64,000 bases of DNA from Plasticicumulans acidivorans (GCF_003182095.1 NZ_QGTJ01000001.1:62001-126000), one strand, 5' to 3'. Positions 1-8,520 are shown, counted from the stretch's first letter. Notes: generated by a model not told the origin, from the letters alone. Numbers and translations: made by a program.

Positions 1-274
1 CCTCGGTGTAGGTGCGTTTCTGCAGGATGCCTTCGACGCGGGCGCGCACCTCGATCTGGCGCGAGCCGCTGACCTGTGCCACGTATTCGAGCGGCAGCTC
101 GATGTCGCGCGGCTCGATGCTGGTACGCGCCACCGGCGGTGGCGGCATCGCCGCGGCGCTCCCCGGTGCGTTGGCATTGCTGTCGCAGGCAGAAAGGAAC
201 ACCGCCAGCAACGCGGCGGCCAGCGCGGGCGAGACCGCGGAACGCCGGGGAAGCGGCGCGGGAATCTGCGGCAT
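1..274 (-). CDS. RND efflux periplasmic adaptor (AcrA/MexA type), N-terminal part
   Basis: Only the first ~91 residues lie in the window; the gene continues past position 1. The start ATG is at 274. The protein opens with a lipoprotein signal: hydrophobic stretch ALLAVFLSAC with the acylated Cys near residue 29. After a Pro/Ala-rich linker comes the segment IELPLEYVAQVSGSRQIEVR, then ARVEGILQKRTYTE, which is the typical first beta-hairpin of membrane-fusion proteins. In such systems the adaptor links an inner-membrane RND pump to an outer-membrane channel and exports drugs or solvents. It diverges from the AcrR-like repressor at 417, and the shared operator at 327-350 suggests repression by it. 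The pump gene is expected beyond the window edge. Confidence 0.85.
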   Translation of the reverse strand, partial: MPQIPAPLPRRSAVSPALAAALLAVFLSACDSNANAPGSAAAMPPPPVARTSIEPRDIELPLEYVAQVSGSRQIEVRARVEGILQKRTYTE

Positions 275-326
275 GACGGATTACCTCGGCGGTAAACGGC
301 AGGATTTACAATTTGGTCTGGCAATT

Positions 327-350
327 TACATACATTCATGCATGTATGTA
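327..350. promoter_or_regulatory. AcrR/TtgR-type operator palindrome
   Basis: A 24-bp inverted repeat has perfect 9-bp arms, TACATACAT at 327-335 and ATGTATGTA at 342-350, with a six-base centre. The arms match the known enteric AcrR operator. It lies between the divergent efflux adaptor (start 274) and the TetR-family gene (start 417), where a repressor would block both promoters. The site is visible directly; the regulation is inferred. Confidence 0.8.
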
Positions 351-416
351 AGAGGTGATCCGTTAGAATCGACGCGCTGCGTTGCGTTTTGTTGACTGAC
401 CTGCCCAGGGGTAGCA

Positions 417-1043
417 ATGGCCAGAAAGACCAAGGCCGAAGCCGAACAGACCCGGACTCTGATCCTCGATACCGCCGAGAAGCTGTTCCATGAACAGGGC
501 GTCTCGCACACCTCGCTGGCCGACATCGCTCAGGCCGCCGGGCTGACGCGCGGGGCGATCTACTGGCACTTCCAGGACAAGCTCGACCTGTTCAACGCGA
601 TGCACGAACGCATCGCCATGCCCTTCAGCGAAACGCTGGAAAAACTCGCCACGCTCGAAGATCCGCTCGGCGCCCTGCGCATCCGCTGCATCGAGGATCT
701 CGAAAATCTGGTCGACGACGAGCACCTGTGCCGCGTGCTCAGCGTCATCCTGCACAAATGCGAGTACGTCGCCGAAATGGGCCAGCTCTGCGAGCGCTTC
801 GACTCGCACGTCTGCAAGGTCATGGAGGCGAAGGAAAAAGTCATGTATCACGCGCATCAGCTCGGCCAGCTGCGGCGCGGCCTCGATCCGCACCTGGCCG
901 CCGTCGCACTGCACAACTTCATGCTCGGCACGATCAGCGACTGGCTGTTCGCCCCCGAGCGCCACTGCTCGCTGCGCCGCGACGCGCGCGTGCTGGTCGA
1001 CATCTTCTTCCGCGGCATCGCCGCCGCCCCGCTGCCGGACTGA
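417..1043 (+). CDS. TetR/AcrR family repressor of RND efflux
   Basis: A 208-residue TetR-family regulator. The N-terminus MARKTKAEAEQTR and the helix-turn-helix at about residues 32-52, ending in LTRGAIYWHF, closely resemble enteric AcrR and Pseudomonas TtgR. The C-terminal two thirds is the all-helical ligand-binding and dimerisation domain that normally senses hydrophobic drugs. It diverges from the adaptor gene at 274, with an AcrR-like palindrome between them at 327-350, so it probably represses the efflux operon and itself. Length is normal for the family. The ligand cannot be predicted from the sequence. Confidence 0.9.
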   Translation: MARKTKAEAEQTRTLILDTAEKLFHEQGVSHTSLADIAQAAGLTRGAIYWHFQDKLDLFNAMHERIAMPFSETLEKLATLEDPLGALRIRCIEDLENLVDDEHLCRVLSVILHKCEYVAEMGQLCERFDSHVCKVMEAKEKVMYHAHQLGQLRRGLDPHLAAVALHNFMLGTISDWLFAPERHCSLRRDARVLVDIFFRGIAAAPLPD

Positions 1044-1060
1044 AGTGCGCACGCCGGCGC

Positions 1061-1807
1061 TCAGCGCCCGATGTCGATCTCGCGCTTTTTCGTGTACAGC
1101 AGGCGCAGCAGCTCATATTCGAACGGCGAACCGCTCTGGTAGTAGCGAAAGGCGATCGTGCTGCGCAGGTCGACGGCCTCGAAGCTCGCCATGACCACCG
1201 CCTGCCCCCAGTTGCCGAACAGCAGGTCCGGCTGCCAGGCGCTGCGCGCCGCGAAGTCCACACCGCGGCCGACACCGTCACGCAGGGATGACGGGCCGAG
1301 CAGCGGCAACACCAGATACGGCCCGCTGCCGACGCCCCAGTAGCCGAGCGTCTGGCCGAAATCCTCCTGCGGCTGCGGCAGGCCGAGACCGTCGGCGACA
1401 TCGAACGCGCCGAGCAGACCGAAGGTCGAGTTCAGCGTCACCCGCGCCAGCGCATCGAGCGTCTTGCGGCCCTGCAGCTGCAGCGCGGCATTGATCATCG
1501 TGTCGATGTCAGCAACGTTGTTAAAGAAATCGTGCACGCGGTTGCGGGCAAATTCCGGCGTCACGGCACGGTAGCCGCGCACCACCGGCAGGAACACCGC
1601 CTCGTCGAACCAGGCGTTGAAGCGGTACATGCGCCGGTTGAAGCCCTCCCAGGGATCCTCGATCAGATCGAGCTTGGCCAGCCCGACGCGCTCGGTGCTG
1701 GCCTGTGCCGGTGCGGCGATCGGCGGGGCGACCGCGGCGCAGCCGCCGGCCAGACTCAACAGTGCAGCGAGCAGCGCTGCGACCGCGGTGCGTTCAATGC
1801 GACGCAT
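1061..1807 (-). CDS. mlaA: MlaA/VacJ family outer-membrane lipoprotein
   Basis: A 248-residue lipoprotein with signal peptide and lipobox LAGGC (acylated Cys at residue 23). The family signatures DPWEGFNRRMYRFN and the conserved block around DFGQTLGYWGVGSGPYLVLPLLGPSSLRD are present. MlaA is the outer-membrane part of the Mla system, which moves mislocalised phospholipids from the outer leaflet back to the inner membrane. No other mla gene is nearby. It is the downstream gene of a pair: the hydrolase stop at 1794 overlaps this start by 14 bp, suggesting coupled translation and a possible shared role in envelope lipid handling. Confidence 0.92.
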   Translation of the reverse strand: MRRIERTAVAALLAALLSLAGGCAAVAPPIAAPAQASTERVGLAKLDLIEDPWEGFNRRMYRFNAWFDEAVFLPVVRGYRAVTPEFARNRVHDFFNNVADIDTMINAALQLQGRKTLDALARVTLNSTFGLLGAFDVADGLGLPQPQEDFGQTLGYWGVGSGPYLVLPLLGPSSLRDGVGRGVDFAARSAWQPDLLFGNWGQAVVMASFEAVDLRSTIAFRYYQSGSPFEYELLRLLYTKKREIDIGR

Positions 1808-3098
1808 GTGCCACCTCCGTGCGCGGAGCGCCGAGCAGCGCGATCACATCGGCGAGGAATTCCGGTCGCGCCAGGTTGCCGCCGTGGCCACCGTGGGCGT
1901 GGATGCGGGCGCGGCGGCCGAAGGTCGTGCGCAGCCAGTCCACTTCATCCCGACCGAGGATGATGTCGTCGGCATTGGTGACCACACCGATGTCCGGGCT
2001 GCGGCGCAGGAAGCCGCCGACCTGCATCAGGCTGCTCTCGTCGATCAGCCGGTCGAGCGTCAGCGCCGGGCGTTCGCGCTGCACCTGCGGCAACAGGAAG
2101 CGGCGCACGTAATCGCGAAAGCTCACGCCGGCGCTGACGCGCAGGTAACCGCTCAGGGAATCGCTGGTCTGCAGCGGGTAGCCGGCCGGCTTGAGGAACC
2201 CCGCATCACGCATGACATCGGCGACGAACAGCATGCTCGCCTCCGACAGACGAAACGCCGCGCCGATCAGCGCACCGATCGCATCGCTGGCCTGACGGCC
2301 GCGGCCGAGCGTGTGGAAGACGAATTCGGCATCGAAGGTCATGTCCTCACTGCTCGAATACACCGCGGCGAAGCGCTCGAAGATGTCATCGACGAACACG
2401 TCGAAGTGCGCGAGCCCGCCGGGGATGTTGTCTTCGAGCAGTGCATCGAGCCGGCTCACCGAATTCCACAGGCTGACCGCCGGGTTGACCAGCACCACGC
2501 GGCGCAGCCCGAGCCGGTGCTCCTGCGCATCGCGCGCCGCCAGCAGCCCGGCCTGCGTGCCGCCGAGGCTGAAGCCGACCAGATCGACGGCGCTGATCTG
2601 CAGCTGTCCGGCCAGCCGCTCGCGCAGATCCTGCAGCACTGCGTACAGGTCATCGACGTCGCCGAACAGGTAACCGGGCAGCGAGCGCTGCGAGGCGGCG
2701 ACGATGAAGCTCGCATGCGTCGGCGACGGCACCGTGACTACATGCCAGCCGGCCTGGTACAGCGCCCGGCGCAGCGTGCGCATGCTCGATGAATCGGCAT
2801 CGGCGCCGGTACCGGCAATGACGAAGGCGAGCGGCGCGGCGCCGGGCTGTGCCGCCACCGTGTAGCGCATCGTGCCGGCGAACCACAGCACGTCCGGCAC
2901 CGGGCGCCACGGGTAGCGCACGTATTCGTATTCGACGGTCGGCACGTCGTCGGCCGGCAGCAGGCCACCCTCGGCCGCGACGCCGCTGATCGTCGCCAGC
3001 AACGGGTCTTCCGGTACCGGTCGGGTGGGCGGCGCGGCGTGGGCAAGCGGCAGCAGCAGGAGCAGACAACAGGCGAGCAGGCGCGGCAATGGCGTCAT
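1794..3098 (-). CDS. Secreted alpha/beta hydrolase, possible lipase or esterase
   Basis: A 434-residue protein starting at 3098 with a clear signal peptide (residues 1-21, cleaved after AHA). The nucleophile elbow GFSLGG, with Ser near residue 177, follows a predicted beta strand (AVDLVG). A glycine-rich FVIAGTGADAD segment about 75 residues earlier may form the oxyanion region, and a late GHGG segment may carry the catalytic His. A longer open frame upstream exists, but the signal peptide supports 3098. It shares an operon with mlaA, so a periplasmic lipid substrate is plausible but unproven. It diverges from phoU, and the Pho box at 3240-3257 could drive it too. Confidence 0.75.
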   Translation of the reverse strand: MTPLPRLLACCLLLLLPLAHAAPPTRPVPEDPLLATISGVAAEGGLLPADDVPTVEYEYVRYPWRPVPDVLWFAGTMRYTVAAQPGAAPLAFVIAGTGADADSSSMRTLRRALYQAGWHVVTVPSPTHASFIVAASQRSLPGYLFGDVDDLYAVLQDLRERLAGQLQISAVDLVGFSLGGTQAGLLAARDAQEHRLGLRRVVLVNPAVSLWNSVSRLDALLEDNIPGGLAHFDVFVDDIFERFAAVYSSSEDMTFDAEFVFHTLGRGRQASDAIGALIGAAFRLSEASMLFVADVMRDAGFLKPAGYPLQTSDSLSGYLRVSAGVSFRDYVRRFLLPQVQRERPALTLDRLIDESSLMQVGGFLRRSPDIGVVTNADDIILGRDEVDWLRTTFGRRARIHAHGGHGGNLARPEFLADVIALLGAPRTEVAHASH

Positions 3099-3239
3099 GG
3101 ATCGACCTCGGGGATGGGGCGAAAGCGGTAGCGGACACGACAGAGGGCCAGACGCAAAGGACTGACGAAGAACGGATGATGCCCGCATGTCCGTGAACAT
3201 GGACAGCCTGTGGCGCGTACGGTTTCCGCCGACACGCAA

Positions 3240-3257
3240 CTGTCACTGAACTGTCAT
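3240..3257 (+). promoter_or_regulatory. Pho box (PhoB binding site)
   Basis: Two direct repeats, CTGTCAC at 3240-3246 and CTGTCAT at 3251-3257, are separated by TGAA. This is the 11-bp periodicity of PhoB-binding direct repeats, and both heptamers match the consensus. The site is 80 bp upstream of phoU and also upstream of the divergent hydrolase. Phosphate-starvation control is inferred. Confidence 0.75.
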
Positions 3258-3336
3258 GCCCCTGCGCCACGCTGCGCGGCGGCCGCTCCGCCGCACGGCC
3301 CGTCGGCGGAGCACGCGCCCCTGACGAGGAATTCCC

Positions 3337-4104
3337 ATGACTTTCGATACCGGCGAGCACATCGTCAGCAGTTATGACGAGAAGATCAGCGAGCTGCGCC
3401 GAACGGTGCTGGAAATGGGCACGCTGGCACGTGAGCAGCTCGATGCCGTCAGCATGATCCTCGGTGAATACGAGCGCGCTGCGGCGCTGGCCATGGCGGG
3501 TCGCGTGTTTGCCCGTGAGGAGCGCATCGACCAGTGTGACAACGACGCCGAACGGGCGATCGAGCTGCTGCTGGCGCTGCGCGCACCGCTGGCCGGCGAT
3601 CTGCGCCACGTACTGTCGCTGACCAACGCCGCGCGCGAACTCGAACGCATCGGCGACGAGTGCCGCAAGATCGCCGCCCTCGGCAGCGAGCTCGGTCACC
3701 GTGGCACCACGCGCCGTTCGCTGCTCGAAGACAGCGTGCTGCCGCTGCTGCCGCTGGCGACCGCACTGCTCGATGACGCGCTCACCGCGCTGCGCGACCA
3801 CGACGTCGACTTCGCACAAACGCTGCTGAATCGCGACGACGCACTCGATACGGCGTTTCGCAAAGCGCTCAATCGCCTGTCCACGGTGATGAGCGAGAAC
3901 CCGGCGATGATCCAGAGCGGCATCGATCTGGTGCAGGTGGCCAAGGCGCTGGAGCGCATCGGTGATCACTGCGAGAACATCGCCGAGCACATCGTGTTCT
4001 GCGTGCGCGGCAAAGAAGCGCGCTACGCCGCCTACTACGCCGCCCTGCAGGCGCAGATGACGGGCGCTGCCGCCGCGTCACACAACAGCGGCGACGCCGC
4101 CTAA
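3337..4104 (+). CDS. phoU: PhoU family phosphate-signalling protein
   Basis: A 255-residue PhoU: all helical, with two PhoU repeats whose signature segments (AARELERIGDECRKIA near residue 105 and AKALERIGDHCENIAEH near residue 210) carry the conserved E-R-I-G-D acidic metal-binding motif. PhoU connects the Pst transporter with the PhoR/PhoB two-component system and damps the Pho response when phosphate is sufficient. No pst or phoBR genes are in this window, but a Pho box lies upstream at 3240-3257. A GACGAGGA ribosome-binding site supports the start. The 3' end overlaps the convergent LysR gene by 4 bp. Confidence 0.92.
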   Translation: MTFDTGEHIVSSYDEKISELRRTVLEMGTLAREQLDAVSMILGEYERAAALAMAGRVFAREERIDQCDNDAERAIELLLALRAPLAGDLRHVLSLTNAARELERIGDECRKIAALGSELGHRGTTRRSLLEDSVLPLLPLATALLDDALTALRDHDVDFAQTLLNRDDALDTAFRKALNRLSTVMSENPAMIQSGIDLVQVAKALERIGDHCENIAEHIVFCVRGKEARYAAYYAALQAQMTGAAAASHNSGDAA

Positions 4105-4976
4105 TCCGCCGCCAGCGCCGGCAGCAGGCTGAAGAACGCCCGCACCGGACGCATCTCGCGCCGCCGCTCCAGGCAGGCCAGATACTGCGTGTGGTGGATG
4201 TCGGCATCCGCAAACCCCAGCGCATGGAAGCGCTCGTCCCGACCGAGCTCCGCCGCGCTGATCACCCCGATCCCGAGTCCGGCAGCGACGGCTTCCTTCA
4301 TCGCCTCGCGACTGGCGATTTCCAGCATCCGCAGCGGACGCACGCCACGCTCGCGGCAGACCGCCTCGACACTGCGGCGGGTCACCGACTGCGGCTCGCG
4401 CATCACCATCGGCACCCCATCGAGCTCGGCGAACGCCAGGCTCGCGCGCCCGGCCAGCGCCCACGGGTGGCTGCGGGCGACGATGGCGACGATCGGATGG
4501 CGCTGAAACGCCACCGCATGCAGCGCCGGATCGGCGGCGAGCTCGGCGAGCACCGCCAGATCGCAGCGCTCGGCGAGCAGATGCGCCAGCGTGTCGCGGG
4601 CATTGCCCATGGTCAGCGCCAGGCTCACGCCGGGGTAACGCGTGCGAAACGCCGCGAGCAGCGGCATCAGCAGGTGCGGACCGTCGGCAGCGATCTCCAG
4701 ACGCCCTTCGTGCAGCTCGCGGGTGGCTTCGAGCAGGTCGGCCGCCTCGTCGGCGGCGGCGAACAGGCGACGGCTGATCGTCGCCAGCTGCCGGCCGAGT
4801 TCGGTCGGCTCGATGCCGCGGCCGCGCCGCTGGAACAGCGTCACGCCGTAGTAGTTTTCCAGCGCCTTGACGTGCGCCGTCACCGCCGGCTGGCTGACGC
4901 TGAGCCGCTCGGCGGCACGGGTGAAGCTGCCGTCACGGGCGACGGCATCGAAGGCGCGCAACTGGATCAGATTCAC
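4101..4976 (-). CDS. LysR family regulator of the phosphonate cluster
   Basis: A 291-residue LysR regulator. A GTG start at 4976 is chosen because a strong GGGAGGG ribosome-binding site precedes it and the protein then opens as family members do (VNLIQLRAFDAVARDGSF). The winged HTH covers residues ~3-60 (AAERLSVSQPAVTAHVKALE); the periplasmic-binding-like effector domain covers ~90-290. It diverges from phnW with a long inverted repeat between them at 5023-5062. It most likely activates the 2-aminoethylphosphonate genes with AEP or a derivative as inducer; this comes from gene position, not from sequence specificity. Confidence 0.88.
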   Translation of the reverse strand: MNLIQLRAFDAVARDGSFTRAAERLSVSQPAVTAHVKALENYYGVTLFQRRGRGIEPTELGRQLATISRRLFAAADEAADLLEATRELHEGRLEIAADGPHLLMPLLAAFRTRYPGVSLALTMGNARDTLAHLLAERCDLAVLAELAADPALHAVAFQRHPIVAIVARSHPWALAGRASLAFAELDGVPMVMREPQSVTRRSVEAVCRERGVRPLRMLEIASREAMKEAVAAGLGIGVISAAELGRDERFHALGFADADIHHTQYLACLERRREMRPVRAFFSLLPALAAD

Positions 4977-5022
4977 CGGTTCCCTCCCCTGCGATGAGCA
5001 GGTCCAATCCATAATGCAGACT

Positions 5023-5062
5023 TATTTCAGACATCCAGAATAACGATTGGATGAATGAAATA
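5023..5062. promoter_or_regulatory. Probable LysR operator, lysR-phnW intergenic
   Basis: An interrupted inverted repeat: TATTTCA (5023-5029), two bases, CATCCA (5032-5037), ten bases, TGGATG (5048-5053), two bases, TGAAATA (5056-5062). All 13 paired positions match. Its size and position fit a LysR site. It covers a possible ATG at 5055, which argues that phnW starts further down at 5109. Confidence 0.65.
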
Positions 5063-5108
5063 TACGACGCGCAGGCTATCGGCATCGTTGCAGCACGGAC
5101 TCACCGAG

Positions 5109-6269
5109 ATGACCCAGAGCGCCCTCCCCGCCGACCCCTGGCTGCTCACGCCCGGCCCGCTCAGCACCGCCCGCGCCACCCGCGAGGCGATGTTGCACGA
5201 CTGGGGTTCATGGGATGCCGAATTCCGCACGTTGACCGCCGGGGTGCGCGGCGCGCTGCTGGCCATCGCTCACGGCGAGGCCAGCCACGTCTGTGTGCCG
5301 GTGCAGGGCAGCGGCAGCTTCGCCGTCGAGGCCACGCTCGGCACGCTGATTCCGCGCAGCGCGAAGACGCTGGTGCTGGCCAACGGCGCCTACGGTAAGC
5401 GCATCGCCGAGCAGCTGAGCGTGATGGGGCGGGCCTGCGAGGTGCTCGACACCGGCGATTACCTGCCGCCCGAGCCGGCCGAGGTCGAACGCCGGCTGCG
5501 CGCCGACCCCGAGCTCGGCTGGGTCTGCGTCGTGCACTGCGAGACCTCCAGCGGCATCCTCAATCCGCTGGCGGCGATCGCCGAAGTGGTCGCACGCTGC
5601 GGCCGCGAGCTGATCGTCGACGCGATGAGCAGCTTCGCCGCACTGCCGCTCGACCTGCGCGAGCTGCCGGCGGCGGCGCTGATCGCCTCGGCCAACAAGT
5701 GCATCGAAGGCGTGCCCGGCTTCGGCTTCGCGCTGATCCGCCGCGAGCGGCTCGCCGCCAGCGCCGGCCAGGCGCACTCGCTGTGCCTCGACCTGCATGC
5801 CCAGTGGCGCTACTTCGAGCGCAGCGGACAGTGGCGCTACACACCACCGACCCACGTCGTCGCCGCCGCCGCCCGGGCGCTCGAACTCTATGCGCAGGAA
5901 GGCGGCCAGACCGGGCGCCTGGCCCGCTATACGCGCAACGCCGAACGCCTGGTCGCCGGCATGCAGGCGCTGGGTTTTCGGCCGCTGCTGGCGCCGCGCT
6001 GGCGCTCGCCGATCATCGTCAGCTTCCTGGTGCCGGGCTCGGCGCGCTTTGACTTCGAGCGCTTCTACCTGGCGATCAAGGCGCGTGGCTACGTCATCTA
6101 CCCGGGCAAGCTGACCTCGGTCGACAGCTTCCGCATCGGCGTCATCGGCCAGCTGTTCGATGCGCAGATCGACGGCGTGCTCGCCGCCGTGCGCAGCGCG
6201 CTCGATGAACTCGACATTGCCGACGGCGCGCCGGACCCGGCCGTCGTCGCCGCCCAGCCCGCCTTCTGA
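5109..6269 (+). CDS. phnW: 2-aminoethylphosphonate--pyruvate transaminase
   Basis: A 386-residue class V PLP aminotransferase. It transfers the amino group of 2-aminoethylphosphonate to pyruvate, giving phosphonoacetaldehyde and alanine. The N-terminus WLLTPGPLSTARATREAML is characteristic of PhnW. PLP Lys is at residue 197 (ASANKCIEGVPGFGF) and the pyridine-nitrogen Asp at 171 (IVDAMSSF). The start at 5109 matches known PhnW; an ATG at 5055 would add 18 residues but falls inside the operator palindrome. phnX follows after 35 bp, completing the classical two-step route. The C-terminal tail of ~15 residues beyond the fold is Ala/Pro-rich. Confidence 0.93.
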   Translation: MTQSALPADPWLLTPGPLSTARATREAMLHDWGSWDAEFRTLTAGVRGALLAIAHGEASHVCVPVQGSGSFAVEATLGTLIPRSAKTLVLANGAYGKRIAEQLSVMGRACEVLDTGDYLPPEPAEVERRLRADPELGWVCVVHCETSSGILNPLAAIAEVVARCGRELIVDAMSSFAALPLDLRELPAAALIASANKCIEGVPGFGFALIRRERLAASAGQAHSLCLDLHAQWRYFERSGQWRYTPPTHVVAAAARALELYAQEGGQTGRLARYTRNAERLVAGMQALGFRPLLAPRWRSPIIVSFLVPGSARFDFERFYLAIKARGYVIYPGKLTSVDSFRIGVIGQLFDAQIDGVLAAVRSALDELDIADGAPDPAVVAAQPAF

Positions 6270-6304
6270 GCCGGCGCCCGCCGCCAGACACCTGAGCCAA
6301 GACC

Positions 6305-7132
6305 ATGACCTACCGTTACCAGCGCCGCTACAGCGGCCCCGTGCGTGCCGTGATCCTCGACTGGGCCGGCACCACCGTCGACTTCGGCTCGCTCGCGCCG
6401 GTCACCGCCTTTTGCGAGCTGTTCGCCCGCCACGGCGTGGCGATCAGCAGCGCCGAAGCCCGCGGGCCGATGGGCAGCGAAAAGCGTGAACACATCCGCC
6501 AGCTGCTCACCGCGCCGCGCATCGCCAGCGCCTGGCACGCGCGCAACGGCGCCATCGACGCAGCCGGCATCGACGCGCTCTACGCCGAGTTCATCCCGCT
6601 GCAGCTCGCCGTGCTCGAAGCCAGCGGCGTGCCGGTGCCCGGTGCGCTGGAAGCCATCGGCGCACTGCGCGAGCGCGGCATCGCCATCGGCGCCAACACC
6701 GGCTACAGCCGCGAGATGCTCGACATCGTCGCCCGCGTCGCCGCCCACCACGGCTACCGGCCGGACAGCAACGTCTGCGCCACCGAAGTGCCGCGCGGGC
6801 GGCCCTGGCCACACATGAGCCTGAAGAACGCCATCGAGCTCGGCGTCGACTGCGTGCAGGCCTGCGTCAAGGTCGACGACACCGTGCCGGGCATCGAGGA
6901 AGGACTCAACGCCGGCATGTGGACGGTCGCTGTCGCCGTCAGCGGCAACGAACTCGGCCTCGACCTGCCGAGCTGGGACGCGCTCGCCGAGGCCGAGCAG
7001 CAGCGCCTCGCCGCCGCCGCCCGCAACCGGCTGGCGCGCTGCGGTGCGCATTACGTCATCGATTCGATCGCCGAGCTGCCGGCGGTGGTCGCCGATATCG
7101 ACGCCCGCCTCGGCCGCGGCGAGCAGCCGTGA
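6305..7132 (+). CDS. phnX: Phosphonoacetaldehyde hydrolase (phosphonatase)
   Basis: A 275-residue HAD-superfamily enzyme that cleaves the C-P bond of phosphonoacetaldehyde to acetaldehyde and phosphate. The nucleophile motif is DWAGT with Asp19. The Schiff-base Lys typical of this family is present at residue 60 in GPMGSEKREHIR, and VKVDDTVPGIEEG supplies the acidic Mg-binding motif. It sits directly after phnW, and its TGA overlaps the GTG of the next gene, indicating a tightly coupled operon. All diagnostic residues are intact. Confidence 0.94.
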   Translation: MTYRYQRRYSGPVRAVILDWAGTTVDFGSLAPVTAFCELFARHGVAISSAEARGPMGSEKREHIRQLLTAPRIASAWHARNGAIDAAGIDALYAEFIPLQLAVLEASGVPVPGALEAIGALRERGIAIGANTGYSREMLDIVARVAAHHGYRPDSNVCATEVPRGRPWPHMSLKNAIELGVDCVQACVKVDDTVPGIEEGLNAGMWTVAVAVSGNELGLDLPSWDALAEAEQQRLAAAARNRLARCGAHYVIDSIAELPAVVADIDARLGRGEQP

Positions 7133-8520
7133 CAGCCAGGCCCGGCCCGCCGGCGCCGCGCCCCGGCGAGGGTGACACCAATACCGGCTCGCGCCGCGCG
7201 CAGTGGCAGGCGGCGCAGCTCGGTCCGCACTCGCGCGCACTGGTCAAGCGCGATGCCGCGGTGTTCCTGCGCCAGTCGGTGTCGACGCCCTGCCTGAGCG
7301 CGGTGGTGCGCGCCGAAGGCAGCTGGATCGAGGACGCCGACGGCCGGCGCTATCTGGATTTCCACGGCAACAACGTCCACCACATCGGCTACGCCCATCC
7401 GCGCCTGCTGGCGGCGATCCGCGAGCAGCTTGATGCGCTGAGCTTCGCGCCGCGCCGCTTCACCTGCGAGCCGGCGGTGGCGCTGGCCGAGAAGCTCGTC
7501 GAGCTGGCGCCGGCCGGCCTCGAACGCGTGCTGTTCGCCACCGGCGGCTCCGATGCCATCGAAATCGCGCTCAAGCTGGCCCGCGCCGCGACCGGACGCT
7601 TCAAGACAATCTCTTTCTGGGATGCCTTTCACGGCGCCGGCTTCGGTGCCGCCAGCGTCGGCGGCGAGGCGCTGTTCCGCTCCGGGCCGATCGGTCCGCT
7701 ACTCAGCGGCTGCGAGCATGTGCCGCCGTTCGCCTGCTACCGCTGCCCGTACGGCCACCGCGGCCGCGACGGCGCGCCGCCCTACCCCGACTGCGGCCTG
7801 AGCTGCGCGCAGATGGTGCGCTACGTGCTCGAACGCGAGGGCGACGTCGCCGCGGTGATTGCCGAACCGGCGCGGGTGGTGCCCTATCTGCCACCACCGG
7901 GCTTCTGGCAGAGCGTGCGCGAGGCCTGCGATGCGCACGGCACGCTGCTGATCTTCGATGAAATTCCGAGCGGCCTCGGCAAGAGCGGACGGCTGTTCGC
8001 CTGCGAACACGAGGGCGTCACCCCGGACATCCTGGTGCTCGGCAAGGCGCTCGGCGGCGGCGTGCTGCCGATCGCCGCCACGCTGTGCCGCGCCGAGCTC
8101 GACGTCGGCGCCGACTGGGCCTTCGGCCATTACACGCACGAGAAAAACCCGGTCACCGCGCGCGCGGCACTGGAAACCCTGGCGATCATCGTCGACGAGG
8201 GTCTGGTCGAGCATGCGCGCGCACTCGGTGACTACGCCCTCGGCCGCCTGCGTGCCCTGCAGCAGCGCCACGCGCTGATCGGCGACGTGCGCGGCCGCGG
8301 CCTGCTGCTCGGCGTCGAGCTGGTGCGCGACCGCGTCAGCCGCGAGCCGGCGAACGCCGAGGCCGAAGCGGTGCTCTACGCTTGCCTGAGCCGTGGACTG
8401 TCGTTCAAAACCACGCTCGGCAACGTGCTGACGCTGACGCCCCCGCTGACGCTCAGTCGCATGGAAATGGACCTGGCGCTCGACATCCTCGATGACGCCC
8501 TTACCGAGACCGGCACATGA
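7129..8520 (+). CDS. pbfA: PbfA-like class III PLP enzyme: (R)-1-hydroxy-2-aminoethylphosphonate ammonia-lyase
   Basis: A 463-residue aminotransferase-fold enzyme starting at GTG 7129 (GTGA overlap with phnX). PLP contacts are visible: Asp277 in IFDEIPSG and Lys306 in LGKALGGG. Class III PLP enzymes encoded inside phnWX clusters include PbfA, which eliminates ammonia from (R)-1-hydroxy-AEP to give phosphonoacetaldehyde and so feeds PhnX. An unusual cysteine cluster, C203/C206 and C222/C226, is inserted after the HGAGFGAASVGG segment and could bind metal. A plain transaminase with another substrate cannot be excluded; assignment rests on context plus overall fold. The stop overlaps the next ATG by 4 bp. 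Confidence 0.75.
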   Translation: MTARPGPPAPRPGEGDTNTGSRRAQWQAAQLGPHSRALVKRDAAVFLRQSVSTPCLSAVVRAEGSWIEDADGRRYLDFHGNNVHHIGYAHPRLLAAIREQLDALSFAPRRFTCEPAVALAEKLVELAPAGLERVLFATGGSDAIEIALKLARAATGRFKTISFWDAFHGAGFGAASVGGEALFRSGPIGPLLSGCEHVPPFACYRCPYGHRGRDGAPPYPDCGLSCAQMVRYVLEREGDVAAVIAEPARVVPYLPPPGFWQSVREACDAHGTLLIFDEIPSGLGKSGRLFACEHEGVTPDILVLGKALGGGVLPIAATLCRAELDVGADWAFGHYTHEKNPVTARAALETLAIIVDEGLVEHARALGDYALGRLRALQQRHALIGDVRGRGLLLGVELVRDRVSREPANAEAEAVLYACLSRGLSFKTTLGNVLTLTPPLTLSRMEMDLALDILDDALTETGT

